A DNA stretch of 47,314 nt from a bacterium (GTDB lineage Bacteria; Actinomycetota; Acidimicrobiia; Acidimicrobiales; Bin134), in the NCBI GenBank assembly GCA_028819295.1, contig JAPPMA010000019.1, positions 79,268 through 126,581 on the forward strand, read 5' to 3'. Shown one piece after another: positions 24,839 to 36,072 of the stretch (its first letter is position 1; each line of letters begins with the position of its first letter). Below the pieces are notes generated by a model. That model saw only the letters and a list, made by a program, of their open reading frames with translations. It was not told where the DNA came from and searched no databases. A program made the translations under genes and the position numbers.

Positions 24839-24867
24839 TTCTCATCAGCCGGTACGGAGCGTATCCT
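24839..24867 (+). promoter_or_regulatory. Likely promoter of the UDG-tsaE-tsaB-rimI-tsaD operon (leaderless)
   Basis: TTCTCA at 24839-24844 and TATCCT at 24862-24867 are 17 bp apart, each 4/6 to consensus. The -10 box ends 6 bp before GTG 24874, so the transcript probably begins at the start codon. No ribosome binding site is needed and none is seen at proper distance. Confidence 0.5.
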
Positions 24868-24873
24868 TGTTGC

Positions 24874-25437
24874 GTGAAGTTGGCATTGGCCGAGGTTGCC
24901 GCTGAAGCGGCGGGTTGCACCAAGTGCGGCCTGGCCCAGGGGCGGACACAGGTGGTGTTCGGCATGGGCAATCCCAGTGCCGACCTCATGTTCGTGGGCG
25001 AGGGACCCGGTGCCGAGGAAGACAAGCAGGGCCTTCCTTTTGTGGGCCGTTCGGGTAAGCTGCTTGACCGGCTGATGGCCGAGGAGGTCGGGCTGACCCG
25101 CGACAGTTGCTACATCGCCAATGTCGTCAAGTGCCGTCCTCCCGACAATCGAGATCCCAAACCCGACGAGATCGACGCCTGCCGACCCTGGCTGGAGCGC
25201 CAAGTCGAGCTCATCTCCCCAAGGGTGGTCGTTACCCTGGGCAATTTCTCTTCCAAGCTGCTGCTTGACACCAAAACCGGAATCACCAAGTTGCGAGGCC
25301 AGAGCTATCCGATGCCCAACGCCGACGCAGTGATCATCCCCACCTACCATCCGGCGGCAGTGTTGCGGGGCGGAGGCCTCCAAGAGGCCCAGATGCGATC
25401 TGACCTGGTTCGAGCCCGCATGGCGATGTCGGCATGA
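24874..25437 (+). CDS. Uracil-DNA glycosylase, family 4 (Fe-S type)
   Basis: Removes uracil from DNA in base-excision repair. From GTG 24874 the protein has 187 residues with the four Fe-S cluster cysteines Cys15, Cys18 (CTKC), Cys87 (VKCRPP) and Cys103 (DACRPW), the spacing of family 4/5 glycosylases. Catalytic and binding motifs are GEGPGAEEDKQGLPFVGRSG and the HPAAVLR segment near the C-terminus. A longer frame back to 24622 is open but would run through the repeat and lacks family similarity. It overlaps tsaE by 4 bp. Confidence 0.93.
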   Translation: MKLALAEVAAEAAGCTKCGLAQGRTQVVFGMGNPSADLMFVGEGPGAEEDKQGLPFVGRSGKLLDRLMAEEVGLTRDSCYIANVVKCRPPDNRDPKPDEIDACRPWLERQVELISPRVVVTLGNFSSKLLLDTKTGITKLRGQSYPMPNADAVIIPTYHPAAVLRGGGLQEAQMRSDLVRARMAMSA

Positions 25438-25937
25438 TCCGCGCCCGCACCCGCTCCCCGGAAGACACGAAGAATCTGGCCGCCGGCCTGGCCGAGCTGG
25501 CCCAACCGGGCGACCTGCTCCTGCTGGTGGGCGACTTGGGCGCCGGCAAAACCACCTTCACCCAGGGATTCGCCGCCGCCTTGGGCGTCAGCGAGCCGGT
25601 GACCAGCCCCACCTTCACCCTGGCCCGCGAGTACCGCGGGCGGCTGCTGCTCCATCACCTGGACGTCTTCCGGCTCGACCAGATATCCGAAGTGCTCGAC
25701 TTGGGCCTGCCCGAACTGCTCGACGGCGACGGGGTCATCCTCATCGAGTGGGGCAACGCCATCCGCCAAGCCCTGCCCAACGACTGCCTCGAAGTGGCCC
25801 TCACCTTCGTGGACAACCAAGACGAAGCGCCGGACGAGCGAGTGGTGACGCTCACTGCGGCAGGGTCCCGCTGGCAAGCCCGAATCAACTCAATCAGAAG
25901 GGCCGCAACCCGGTGGGCGGAGGACTCAACGTGTTGA
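25434..25937 (+). CDS. tsaE: tRNA t6A biosynthesis ATPase TsaE
   Basis: ATPase that supports the TsaB-TsaD complex in making N6-threonylcarbamoyladenosine at tRNA position 37. The 167-residue protein has the Walker A loop GDLGAGKTT (33-41), the switch-like TSPTFTLAREY and the LIEWGNA segment with the conserved Glu-Trp-Gly. ATG 25434 overlaps the glycosylase stop. It has a C-terminal tail of about 25 residues that overlaps the tsaB start by 7 bp. Confidence 0.95.
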   Translation: MIRARTRSPEDTKNLAAGLAELAQPGDLLLLVGDLGAGKTTFTQGFAAALGVSEPVTSPTFTLAREYRGRLLLHHLDVFRLDQISEVLDLGLPELLDGDGVILIEWGNAIRQALPNDCLEVALTFVDNQDEAPDERVVTLTAAGSRWQARINSIRRAATRWAEDSTC

Positions 25938-26620
25938 TCTTGGGCATCGAGTCGGCCACCCAGCAGGTGGGCTGCGCCCTCGGCGGCCACGAAGGGGTGC
26001 TGGCCTCGGCCCACAGCGCCCGGGGCCGCCGCCACGCCGAGACCATCGCCCCCCAAATCCAGTTCATCACCCGCCAAGCCCGGATCGAACTGCGAGATGT
26101 GGGCTGTGTGGCCGTGGATCTTGGGCCGGGCCTGTACACCGGCCTGCGAGTGGGCATCTCCAGCGCCATGGCCACGGCCTACGCCCTGGCAGTGCCGATG
26201 ATCGGCGTGTCGAGCCTCGACCTGCTGGCCTTCGCCGTGCGCCACACCAACCGATTGATCGTGGCCGCCATCGACGCTCGGCGCAGTGAGCTGTTCTACG
26301 CCTTCTATCGCCAGGTGCCCGCCGGGGTTCAGCGGGTTTCGGATGCCCAGGTGGGCACTCCCGACGATCTGGCCTCCGAGCTGCTGGCCACCAATGAAGA
26401 GGTGCTTTTGGTGGGCGACGGCGCCCGGCGATACGCCGACGTGTTCCACCGGCTTCAGAAAACCGAGATCGCCGAGCAGGATCTGGCCCACCCCTCCGCC
26501 GCCTCGCTGGTGCAGCTGGCCCACGCCCGGGCGCTGCGGGAGGACTTTGTGAAGCCGTGGGAACTCAAGCCGATCTACCTTCGGGTCCCCGACGCCGACA
26601 TCAACTGGAGCACCCGATGA
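25931..26620 (+). CDS. tsaB: tRNA t6A biosynthesis protein TsaB
   Basis: Partner of TsaD, an ASKHA-fold protein without its own catalysis. The start GTG 25931 is chosen because GGAGGA lies 7 bp upstream and because the product then begins with the typical LILGIESAT. It has 229 residues, with the GPGLYTGLRVGISSAMATAYAL block that defines the family and IDARRSELFYAFY further on. An upstream in-frame GTG at 25913 would lengthen it by six residues. Confidence 0.93.
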   Translation: MLILGIESATQQVGCALGGHEGVLASAHSARGRRHAETIAPQIQFITRQARIELRDVGCVAVDLGPGLYTGLRVGISSAMATAYALAVPMIGVSSLDLLAFAVRHTNRLIVAAIDARRSELFYAFYRQVPAGVQRVSDAQVGTPDDLASELLATNEEVLLVGDGARRYADVFHRLQKTEIAEQDLAHPSAASLVQLAHARALREDFVKPWELKPIYLRVPDADINWSTR

Positions 26621-26636
26621 TCGAGCCTGCTTTCCC

Positions 26637-27215
26637 ATGATTCAAGATCATTTGACTTCACCCATGGCCCTTGGTCGCATGATCGAGCCCATGAAACGGG
26701 CACACCTCAGCGAGGTCTTGGCCATCGACGCCCAGTGCTACCCGATTCCCTGGTCCCGAGAAGTCTACGAGTCGGAGTTGGCCCGCACCGGCGACCGGTT
26801 CTACGTGGTAGCCCACCACGATCAAGTCGTTGGCCATCCCAACGACAAAACCTCCAGCCCCAAACGAGTGGTTGGCCACGGCGGGGTGGCCTTCGAGAAG
26901 AGCAATGCCCACATCACCACGGTTACGGTGTCGCCCGACTGCCGCGGCCAAGGCATCGGCGCGCGGCTGTTCTTGGCTCTCGCGCTGGCCGCCCGCCGCC
27001 GCAAGACCAGCCTGGTATTGGAGGTGGCCGTCGACAATCCCGCCGCCCAAGCCCTGTACCGACGCTTCGGGCTCGCCCCGGTGGGCGTCCACCGGGGCTA
27101 CTACGCCGACATGGGCCTCTCGCCCGACGCCATCGTGATGCGAGCCGACGGCATCCACCAACCCGACTACGCCAACCGCCTCACCAACATCGCGGTAGAA
27201 CTGGACTGCACATGA
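26637..27215 (+). CDS. rimI: RimI-like N-acetyltransferase
   Basis: GNAT acetyltransferase, likely acetylating the N-terminus of S18 or other proteins. The 192-residue product has the acetyl-CoA loop CRGQGIG (102-108), then LVLEVAVDNPAAQALYRRFGLAPVGVHRGYY, diagnostic for RimI. It is found between tsaB and tsaD in many actinobacteria. Between residues 66 and 80 a 14-residue segment is bracketed by two copies of VVGH (bases 26829-26836 and 26871-26878), as if 42 bp were inserted. Start may also be ATG 26664 or 26679. Confidence 0.9.
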   Translation: MIQDHLTSPMALGRMIEPMKRAHLSEVLAIDAQCYPIPWSREVYESELARTGDRFYVVAHHDQVVGHPNDKTSSPKRVVGHGGVAFEKSNAHITTVTVSPDCRGQGIGARLFLALALAARRRKTSLVLEVAVDNPAAQALYRRFGLAPVGVHRGYYADMGLSPDAIVMRADGIHQPDYANRLTNIAVELDCT

Positions 27216-28240
27216 CCGCACAAGACACTTCAACTGAACCCACCGACATCGTGTTGGGCATCGAGACCTCTTGCGACGAGACCGCGGCTGCCGTGGTCTC
27301 CGGCCCATCCGACGTGTTGTCGTCGGTGATCAGCAGCCAGGTTGACCTGCACGCCCGCTATGGCGGCGTGGTCCCGGAGATCGCCAGCCGGGCCCATGTG
27401 GAGCTGCTCGTGCCGGTGGTGGCCCAAGCGGTGATCGAAGCGGGGCTCAGCGACCACGATGTGGAGGCGGTGGCCGCCACCGCCGGCCCCGGCCTTGTCG
27501 GCTCGCTCTTGGTGGGGGTGAGCGCGGCCAAGTCGCTGGCCCTGGTCTGGGATGTCCCGTTCGTGGCCGTAAACCACCTGGAGGCCCACCTCTACTCCTC
27601 GTTCCTGGAGGATCCCGATCTGGAGCTGCCGGTGGTGGTGCTGCTGGTGTCCGGCGGCCACACCCTGCTGGTGTTGATGGAGGCGTTCGGCCGCTATCGG
27701 CTCATCGGCCAAACCCTGGACGACGCCGCCGGCGAGGCGTTCGACAAAGTAGCCCGCTTCATGGGCCTGGGCTATCCCGGCGGCCCGGTCATCGACCGGC
27801 TGGCCATGGACGGCGATCCTGGGGCGGTGGCCTTCCCCCGCCCCATGTACGACGACGGCTACGACTTCTCCTTCAGCGGCCTCAAGACGGCGGTCGTCAA
27901 CCACGTGAGAAGCCACCCCAACCTCGACGAGGCTGACGTCTCGGCGTCGTTTCAAGAAGCAGCGGTGGACGTGCTGGTCCACAAAGCCCGCAAGGCCGCT
28001 GAGGAGTTCGGAGCCAAAGGGCTCTGCCTGGCCGGAGGGGTGGCGGCCAACTCCTCCTTGCGGGAGCGTTTGCTCGACGCCTGTGTGGCCGCGGGCATCA
28101 GCGGATACTTGCCCAGCCGCTCCATGTGTACCGACAACGCGGCCATGGTGGCCGCCGCCGGCTGGCAGCGACTTCAACTCGACGGTCCCTCATCTCTGGA
28201 AGTCGGCGCCGACCCCAACCTCCCCCTTCCCTTCATCTAG
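27212..28240 (+). CDS. tsaD: tRNA t6A transferase TsaD
   Basis: Catalytic subunit that transfers the threonylcarbamoyl group to tRNA A37. ATG 27212 (4-bp overlap with rimI) gives 342 residues: LGIETSCDETAAAVV at the start, the metal histidines in NHLEAH (His122, His126), LVSGGHTLLV, DDAAGEAFDKVAR and, near the end, the MCTDNAAM segment with the metal-binding Asp. Complete and of normal length. Together with tsaE and tsaB it makes a full t6A operon. Confidence 0.96.
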   Translation: MTAQDTSTEPTDIVLGIETSCDETAAAVVSGPSDVLSSVISSQVDLHARYGGVVPEIASRAHVELLVPVVAQAVIEAGLSDHDVEAVAATAGPGLVGSLLVGVSAAKSLALVWDVPFVAVNHLEAHLYSSFLEDPDLELPVVVLLVSGGHTLLVLMEAFGRYRLIGQTLDDAAGEAFDKVARFMGLGYPGGPVIDRLAMDGDPGAVAFPRPMYDDGYDFSFSGLKTAVVNHVRSHPNLDEADVSASFQEAAVDVLVHKARKAAEEFGAKGLCLAGGVAANSSLRERLLDACVAAGISGYLPSRSMCTDNAAMVAAAGWQRLQLDGPSSLEVGADPNLPLPFI

Positions 28241-28245
28241 CCGAC

Positions 28246-28267
28246 AGGCAGCGGCCCGCCTGCCTTT
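28246..28267 (+). terminator. Possible terminator after tsaD
   Basis: AGGCAG (28246-28251) pairs with CTGCCT (28260-28265) around an 8-base loop, followed only by TTT. Weak as an intrinsic terminator, but it is correctly placed after the last gene of the t6A operon. Confidence 0.35.
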
Positions 28268-28305
28268 CGGCGCCGGCATCCTGCCCAACGAACCAATGGC
28301 CTGAG

Positions 28306-28361
28306 TTGGCCTCCAAGCCGTCCACGGCCTACGCTTAGCACTCGCCTATCGAGAGTGCTAA
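28306..28361 (+). promoter_or_regulatory. groESL promoter with CIRCE operator
   Basis: A perfect CIRCE element, TTAGCACTC - 9 bp - GAGTGCTAA, lies at 28335-28361. It is the operator of the HrcA repressor, so groESL should be induced by heat. A possible promoter, TTGGCC at 28306-28311 and TACGCT at 28330-28335 with 18-bp spacing, ends where the operator begins, so bound HrcA would block it. No hrcA gene is in this window. Confidence 0.9.
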
Positions 28362-28391
28362 CGCTCAAATATCAACCCCTTGGAGGCCAAG

Positions 28392-30334
<1,943 letters not shown>

Positions 30335-30407
30335 CCATTCGGCTGCATCAACAACCCAAGTATCACTTCCGGGGCCACCAGCAGGTTTCCGCGGCCTGTC
30401 GGCAACA

Positions 30408-31811
30408 ATGGCACTCATGGCTGGGCGACCGAACCACATGACCCCAGAGGAATTCCGGGAGCGGGGCTACCAAGCGGTGGACTGGGTGGCCGACTACATG
30501 GCGCGACTTGGCGAATTTCCGGTCAAGTCTCCAGTGGAGCCGGGCGACATCCGGGCCATGCTGCCCGCTGAGGCACCTGAACACGGCGAGGACTTTGCTG
30601 ACGTGCTGGCCGATCTCGACCGGGTCATTTTGCCCGGCATCACCCATTGGCAGGCCCCGGGCTTCTTCGCTTACTTCCCGGCCAACGCCAGCGGACCATC
30701 GGCGCTGGCCGATCTTGTGTCCTCAGGCCTCGGCGCTCAGGGAATGTTATGGGACACCGGCCCCGCGGTGACCGAACTGGAGCAACACGTCCTCGACTGG
30801 CTGGCCGTCGAGATGGACCTACCCGAGAAGTTCCAGGGCAAGGGCGTCATCCAGGACAGCGCGTCCAGCAGCACGCTGTGTGCCATCCTCGCCGCGCGGC
30901 AACGGGCCGGCGGCATCGACGCCCTCCCCGATCTGGTGGCCTACACCTCGGAGCAGGCCCATCTGTCAATAGCCAAGGGGTTGCGAGTGGCCGGCATCCC
31001 CGACGAGCGAGTGCGCTTCATCGCCACCACCCCAGACTTCGCCATGCGAGCCGACCACTTGGCCTATGAGGTCGTCAACGACCAGAAGAACGGCCTGACC
31101 CCATTCTTTGTAGCCGCCACCGTGGGAACCACCTCCACCACCGCCATCGATCCGGTGACTGAGGTGGGCTGGGTGGCGGAAAACTTCAACGCCTGGCTGC
31201 ATGTGGATGCCGCCTTCGCTGGATCTGCGGCACTCTGCCCCGAGATGCGGTTCCTCAATACGGGGCTGGAAAAGGCCGACAGCTACGTGTTCAACCCCCA
31301 CAAGTGGCTGCTCACCAACTTCGACTGCTCGGCGTTCTATGTGGCCGATCGGGCCAGCCTCAACGAGGCGCTGTCCATCACCCCTGAGTACCTGCGCAAC
31401 CCGGCCAGCGAGTCGGGAGCAGTGGTGGACTACCGCGACTGGCAGGTGCCTCTGGGGCGGCGATTCCGGGCCCTCAAGCTGTGGTTCGTGCTTCGCCACT
31501 ACGGCCTGGAAGGACTGCGGGCCCACATCCGCCGCCATATCGCTTGGGCCGCCGAACTCACCGAGTGGGTGGACGCCGACGACCGATTTGAGCTGGCCGC
31601 CCCCACCGTGGTCAGCCTGGTGTGCTTCCGGCACGCTGAAGGCAATAGCGCCACCCAACAGGTTCTGGACACGGTAAACCAGTCCGGCCGGGCCTACCTA
31701 ACCCCCACCACCGTCAACGGCCAGCTCGTCTTGCGGGTAGCCATTGGCAGCCCTCAAACCGAGCGCCAGCACATCGAGGAACTCTGGAATCTTGTCCAAT
31801 TGGCCGCTTGA
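30408..31811 (+). CDS. PLP-dependent decarboxylase (group II, aromatic-L-amino-acid decarboxylase family)
   Basis: Predicted amino-acid decarboxylase of the DOPA/tyrosine/tryptophan/histidine decarboxylase family (Pfam PF00282). The 467-residue product has the substrate segment HWQAPGFFAYFPANAS, the PLP-stacking His in SEQAHLS (His185), HVDAAFAG with the PLP Asp267, and the Schiff-base Lys299 in NPHKWLLTNFDCSAFYV. The C-terminal RFRALKLWFVLRHYG is typical. The substrate cannot be deduced. Starts at 30408, 30417 or 30438 are all possible. It is a single gene between groEL and guaB3. Confidence 0.9.
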   Translation: MALMAGRPNHMTPEEFRERGYQAVDWVADYMARLGEFPVKSPVEPGDIRAMLPAEAPEHGEDFADVLADLDRVILPGITHWQAPGFFAYFPANASGPSALADLVSSGLGAQGMLWDTGPAVTELEQHVLDWLAVEMDLPEKFQGKGVIQDSASSSTLCAILAARQRAGGIDALPDLVAYTSEQAHLSIAKGLRVAGIPDERVRFIATTPDFAMRADHLAYEVVNDQKNGLTPFFVAATVGTTSTTAIDPVTEVGWVAENFNAWLHVDAAFAGSAALCPEMRFLNTGLEKADSYVFNPHKWLLTNFDCSAFYVADRASLNEALSITPEYLRNPASESGAVVDYRDWQVPLGRRFRALKLWFVLRHYGLEGLRAHIRRHIAWAAELTEWVDADDRFELAAPTVVSLVCFRHAEGNSATQQVLDTVNQSGRAYLTPTTVNGQLVLRVAIGSPQTERQHIEELWNLVQLAA

Positions 31812-31902
31812 TTTCTCCCCTGCGCTGAACGGAGTGTAAATCCCCCTGTAGGCGGCTTCAAGGCTTTAGAATCCGTAGTTTCCAAACAAAAGGGGCGTCG
31901 CG

Positions 31903-33066
31903 ATGGCCGAGGTGGAGATCGGGCTGGGCAAGACCGCTCGGCGGGCGTACGGATTCGACGACATCGCCATTGTTCCCACCCGCCGAACCCGCGACCCCGA
32001 GGATGTGAGCATCGCCTGGGAGATCGACGCCTACCGCTTCGACCTTCCCCTTATGGCCTCGGCCATGGACGGTGTGGTCAGCCCCGAGACCGCCATCGCC
32101 ATCGGACAACTCGGCGGCGTGGGAGTGCTCAATCTCGAGGGCCTGTGGACCCGCTATGAAGATCCCGAGCCGGTTCTGGACGAGATCGCTTCCCAGCCTC
32201 CGGAGAAGGCCACCCTGCGCATGCAGGAGCTCTATGCCGAGCCCATCAAACCCGTGCTGATCGGCAAGCGCATCCGCCAGATCAAAGACGCCGGGGTGAT
32301 CTCCTGCGCCTCGGTCACCCCCCAGCGAACCGAGCAGCTCGCCCCTCACATGCTGGCCGCCGAGCTCGACCTCATGGTCATCCAGGGAACGGTGGTCACC
32401 GCCGAGCACAAGTCCAAGAACCACGAGCCGCTGAACCTCAAGCAGTTCGTTCGACGCCTGGAGATCCCAGTGATTGTGGGCGGATGCGCCAGCTACGACG
32501 CTGCGCTTCACCTCATGCGTACCGGTGCGGCCGGCATCCTGGTAGGCGTCGGGCCGGGCCAAGCCTGCACTACCCGAGGCGTGCTGGGCATCGGCGTACC
32601 CCAGGCCACCGCCATCGCCGATGCCCGGGCCGCCCGGATGCGACATCTCGACGAGACCGGGGTGTACGCGCACATAATCGCCGACGGGGGTATGGCCACC
32701 GGCGGCGACATCGCCAAGGCCATCGTGTGCGGTGCCGACGCGGTGATGATCGGCTCCCCGCTGGCCGCCGCCCACGAGGCCCCCGGCCGGGGCCACCACT
32801 GGGGCATGGCCACCTTCCATCCCACCCTGCCCCGGGGCGCCCGGGTGCAAACCAGCCCGCGAGGCACTCTGGAGGAGATTCTGGTCGGCCCGGCCAAGGA
32901 GAACGACGGGCGCCTCAACCTGTTCGGCGGTCTGCGCACCTCCATGGCCACCTGTGGCTATGAATCGCTCAAGGAGTTCCAGAAGGCCGACATCATGATC
33001 GCCCCCTCCCTGCAAACCGAGGGCAAATCCCTCCAGCGGTCCCAGGGCATCGGGATGGGCCGTTGA
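31903..33066 (+). CDS. guaB3: GuaB3 family IMP dehydrogenase-related protein
   Basis: TIM-barrel enzyme of the IMPDH/GMP reductase superfamily. At 387 residues without CBS domains, and with the N-terminal [18 protein letters not shown] pattern, it matches the GuaB3 group of actinobacteria and cyanobacteria, not normal GuaB. The catalytic Cys is Cys222 in [22 protein letters not shown], and the flap region holds GIGMGR at the C-terminus. Reported activities of the group differ, so IMP dehydrogenase versus GMP reductase is left open. The next gene is guaA, overlapping by 4 bp (TTGA), which points to GMP synthesis. AAAAGGGG before ATG 31903 is a good ribosome binding site. Confidence 0.88.
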   Translation: MAEVEIGLGKTARRAYGFDDIAIVPTRRTRDPEDVSIAWEIDAYRFDLPLMASAMDGVVSPETAIAIGQLGGVGVLNLEGLWTRYEDPEPVLDEIASQPPEKATLRMQELYAEPIKPVLIGKRIRQIKDAGVISCASVTPQRTEQLAPHMLAAELDLMVIQGTVVTAEHKSKNHEPLNLKQFVRRLEIPVIVGGCASYDAALHLMRTGAAGILVGVGPGQACTTRGVLGIGVPQATAIADARAARMRHLDETGVYAHIIADGGMATGGDIAKAIVCGADAVMIGSPLAAAHEAPGRGHHWGMATFHPTLPRGARVQTSPRGTLEEILVGPAKENDGRLNLFGGLRTSMATCGYESLKEFQKADIMIAPSLQTEGKSLQRSQGIGMGR

Positions 33067-34682
33067 GCCTCCCCGCTGAAGGCGCCAGCCGAGACCATCC
33101 GGTCTTGGTGGTGGATTTCGGAGCCCAGTACGCCCAGCTCATCGCCCGCCGAGTACGCGAAGCCCACATCTACAGCGAGATCGTCCCCCACACCATCAGC
33201 GCCAACGAGATCACCGAGCGCCAGCCCGGCGCGGTGATCTTCTCCGGCGGCCCCAAATCGGTCCACATCGAGGGATCGCCCCGCATCGACCCCGACATCT
33301 ACCGCCTGGGCATTCCCATCCTGGGCATCTGCTACGGCGCCCAGCTCATTGCCGCCCAGCTCGGCGGGGAGGTGTCCCGCACCGGCATCGGCGAGTACGG
33401 CCGCACGGCCATGACAGTGAGAACTCCCAGTCTTCTCTTCGGCCCCGATGAAGACGAAACGGCTGCCGACGATGGCAGGCAAGACCCCGACACGCTGTTC
33501 GGCCCCGAAGAGGACACCGAGCGCCCGGTATGGATGAGCCACTTCGACTCCATCTCCACCCCGCCCGACGGCTTTGTGGTCACCGCCTCCACCCCGCAGG
33601 CCCCGGTGGCCGCCCTCGAGCATCCCAACCAGCGCATCTTCGGGGTCCAGTTCCACCCCGAGGTGGCCCATACTCCGGGCGGGCAGGCGGTGCTGGAGCG
33701 GTTTTTATATCAGGGTGCCGGGCTGGCCCCCTCGTGGACCACCGAGTCGTTCATCGACGAAGCGGTGGCCGCCATCCGGGCCCAGATCGGCGGCGGGCGA
33801 GCAGTGTGCGGACTCAGTGGCGGGGTGGACTCGGCGGTGGCCGCCGCTTTGGTCCACCGGGCGGTGGGCCACCAGCTCACCTGCGTGTTCGTGGACACCG
33901 GCCTGATGCGCCAAGACGAGGGCCAGCAGGTGATCGACGCCTTCCGCCGCTCCCAGGGTATCGAGCTGATCGCGGTGGACGCCGCCGACCGGTTCTTCGA
34001 CGCCCTGGTCGGGGTGATCGACCCCGAGGAGAAGCGCAAGATCATCGGCGAGCTGTTCATCCGCATCTTCGAGGAGGCCGCCAACCAGGTGGATGGCGCA
34101 GCCTTCTTGGTGCAAGGCACCCTGTACCCCGACGTGATCGAGTCGGGCTCCGACTCGGCCGCCAAGATCAAGAGCCACCACAACGTGGGCGGCATCCCCG
34201 AGGAGATGGACTTCGAGTTGGTGGAGCCGCTGCGCGACCTGTTCAAAGACGAGGTGCGTGCCGTGGGCCACGAACTGGGATTGCCCGACGAGATCGTGTG
34301 GCGCCACCCCTTCCCCGGCCCCGGCCTCGGAGTTCGGGTGATCGGGGAGGTCACCCCGTCCAAGGCGGCCCTTTTGGCCCAGGCCGACGCCATCGTCCGA
34401 GCCGAGATCACCGCGGCCGGGGTGGAGCGGGAGGTGTGGCAGGCCTTCGCCGTGCTGCCCGACATCCGCACCGTGGGCGTGATGGGCGACGAGCGCACCT
34501 ACGGCCAGGTGGTGGTCATCCGGGCGGTGACCAGCGAGGACGCCATGACCGCCGACTGGGCTCGGCTTCCCTACGAGCTGTTGGAGAAGATGTCGAGCCG
34601 GATCATCAACGAGGTGGACGGCATCAACCGGGTGGCCTACGACATCACGTCCAAACCCCCCGGCACCATCGAGTGGGAGTGA
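33063..34682 (+). CDS. guaA: GMP synthase (glutamine-hydrolysing)
   Basis: Converts XMP to GMP. The 539-residue product has an N-terminal glutaminase with Cys90 (GICYGAQ), His198 and Glu200 (FHPEV), the P-loop [14 protein letters not shown] of the ATP pyrophosphatase domain, and a C-terminal dimerisation domain ending KPPGTIEWE. The likely start is TTG 33063, coupled to the guaB3 stop. A loop of about 25 residues is inserted in the glutaminase domain at 123-152, with two near-copies, LFGPDEDE (125-132) and LFGPEEDT (145-152). The rest is standard. Confidence 0.96.
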   Translation: MSLPAEGASRDHPVLVVDFGAQYAQLIARRVREAHIYSEIVPHTISANEITERQPGAVIFSGGPKSVHIEGSPRIDPDIYRLGIPILGICYGAQLIAAQLGGEVSRTGIGEYGRTAMTVRTPSLLFGPDEDETAADDGRQDPDTLFGPEEDTERPVWMSHFDSISTPPDGFVVTASTPQAPVAALEHPNQRIFGVQFHPEVAHTPGGQAVLERFLYQGAGLAPSWTTESFIDEAVAAIRAQIGGGRAVCGLSGGVDSAVAAALVHRAVGHQLTCVFVDTGLMRQDEGQQVIDAFRRSQGIELIAVDAADRFFDALVGVIDPEEKRKIIGELFIRIFEEAANQVDGAAFLVQGTLYPDVIESGSDSAAKIKSHHNVGGIPEEMDFELVEPLRDLFKDEVRAVGHELGLPDEIVWRHPFPGPGLGVRVIGEVTPSKAALLAQADAIVRAEITAAGVEREVWQAFAVLPDIRTVGVMGDERTYGQVVVIRAVTSEDAMTADWARLPYELLEKMSSRIINEVDGINRVAYDITSKPPGTIEWE

Positions 34683-34707
34683 TCGCCGCCAAGCCGGCGG
34701 CAAGCAG

Positions 34708-36072
34708 CTAGGCGGCTCGGGTGGTGATGAGCTGCACCCGCTGCGGGGTGTCGGTCTTCATGTTGTCCAGCTCATCGGTGTAGAAGAACTTCTCCTCGCC
34801 GAACGCCGGGCGCAGCTCGTCGAGCCACGACGCCTTCTCGTCGTAGGCGGCGAAGAACAGCCGGTTCACCCAATCGGGGTCGCGGCCCTGCACGAACTTG
34901 AGGCCGATCACCTTCTCACCGCCAATCTCGGCGACACCGTCCACCAGCACCTTGCCCGGGGTGGCCGACATCGACGGTCCCCGCCAGGTTCGGGCCAGCC
35001 CCGACACCTGCTTATAGGCGTCGGTGTAGATCTGATAGGCCTCCACCAACGGAACCTCGAAGTACCGCTTGGCCCCGGTGTCGCGCTCCACGAACATGTA
35101 GTAGGGCACCGCCCCGAGCTGCACCTCGGTGGTGATCATGTCGGCCCAGGCTTGGGCGCTGTCGTTCACATGGCGGATCAGCGGCGCCTGGCAGCGCACC
35201 ACCGCACCGGTCTCGATTATGCGCCGCAGCGCCTCCCGGGACACGTCGGTGGCCAGCTCCACCGGATGCGAATAGTGGGCCATGATGGCCAGGTGACGGC
35301 CCGAGGCCACGATCTCCTCGAACAGCCGCAGCAGGTCGTCGGCCTCCTCGCCCTCGGTGAATTTGTAGGGCCAGTAGGCCGGTGCCTTGGTGCCGAACCG
35401 GATGGTGTCAATCTCCAGGTCGTCGTCCATCAGCGGCTCGGCATAGCGGCGGATCAGCTCGGTGCGCATGATCATCGGGTCGCCCCCGGTGAACAGCACG
35501 TCGGAAACCGTGGGGTTCAGCTTGAGATAGGAGACCAGCCGGTCAATCTCCTTGCTGGCGAACTTGAGATCGTCGAGCTGCACGAACTGCGGCCACCTGA
35601 AGCAGTAGGTGCAATAGGCGTGGCAGGTCTGGCCCTGGGTGGGGAAGAACAGCACCGTCTCCCGGTACTTGTGCTGTACGCCCTGAACCACCTCTTCCTC
35701 CAGATACCCGGCGTTCATCTCCACCTGCCCGGCGGGGTGCGGGTTGAGGCTCAGCTGAATCTCGCGGGCAGCGGCTTTGATCTCGGGCTGCGGCGCCTCG
35801 GCTTTGATCATGTCGGCGATGCGGGAGAAGTGCTCCGGGTCGAGCATGCCCTCCTGGGGGAATGTGAGCTGGAACATAGGATCGTCGGGCACGTTGTCCC
35901 AGTCGACGAGCTGCTCGCACACGTAGTTGTTGGTCTTGAACGGGAGCACCGAGCCCACCACGCGGGTCACCATCTTCTGGTGGTCGCTCAGCCGGTCGAA
36001 GCCGGGGGTGTCCTCCAGGTTGCGGAGCTGGAAGGTGCGAAAGGTGTGCTGTTCGCCGTTGCCGGTGCTCAT
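34708..36072 (-). CDS. kamA: KamA family radical SAM protein (lysine 2,3-aminomutase-like)
   Basis: Radical SAM enzyme with the cluster motif CHAYCTYC (Cys150, Cys154, Cys157) and the GGDPM segment, as in lysine 2,3-aminomutase. The PLP lysine of that family lies in a PGK-like segment; here Lys374 in ATPGKVLVDG is the best candidate. The 454-residue length is similar to KamA, but several segments (RFGTKAPAYWPYKFTEGEE, VPYYMFVERDTGAKRYFEVPL) suggest a distinct subgroup, so the substrate may not be lysine. The start ATG 36072 has GGGGAGG upstream on -. It is convergent with guaA and divergent from the next gene. Confidence 0.82.
   Translation of the reverse strand: MSTGNGEQHTFRTFQLRNLEDTPGFDRLSDHQKMVTRVVGSVLPFKTNNYVCEQLVDWDNVPDDPMFQLTFPQEGMLDPEHFSRIADMIKAEAPQPEIKAAAREIQLSLNPHPAGQVEMNAGYLEEEVVQGVQHKYRETVLFFPTQGQTCHAYCTYCFRWPQFVQLDDLKFASKEIDRLVSYLKLNPTVSDVLFTGGDPMIMRTELIRRYAEPLMDDDLEIDTIRFGTKAPAYWPYKFTEGEEADDLLRLFEEIVASGRHLAIMAHYSHPVELATDVSREALRRIIETGAVVRCQAPLIRHVNDSAQAWADMITTEVQLGAVPYYMFVERDTGAKRYFEVPLVEAYQIYTDAYKQVSGLARTWRGPSMSATPGKVLVDGVAEIGGEKVIGLKFVQGRDPDWVNRLFFAAYDEKASWLDELRPAFGEEKFFYTDELDNMKTDTPQRVQLITTRAA

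Noticed and set aside
24622..24873. N-terminal extension of the uracil-DNA glycosylase
   Set aside because: It reads through the 112-bp repeat, which is peptidase sequence on the other strand; family similarity begins at GTG 24874.
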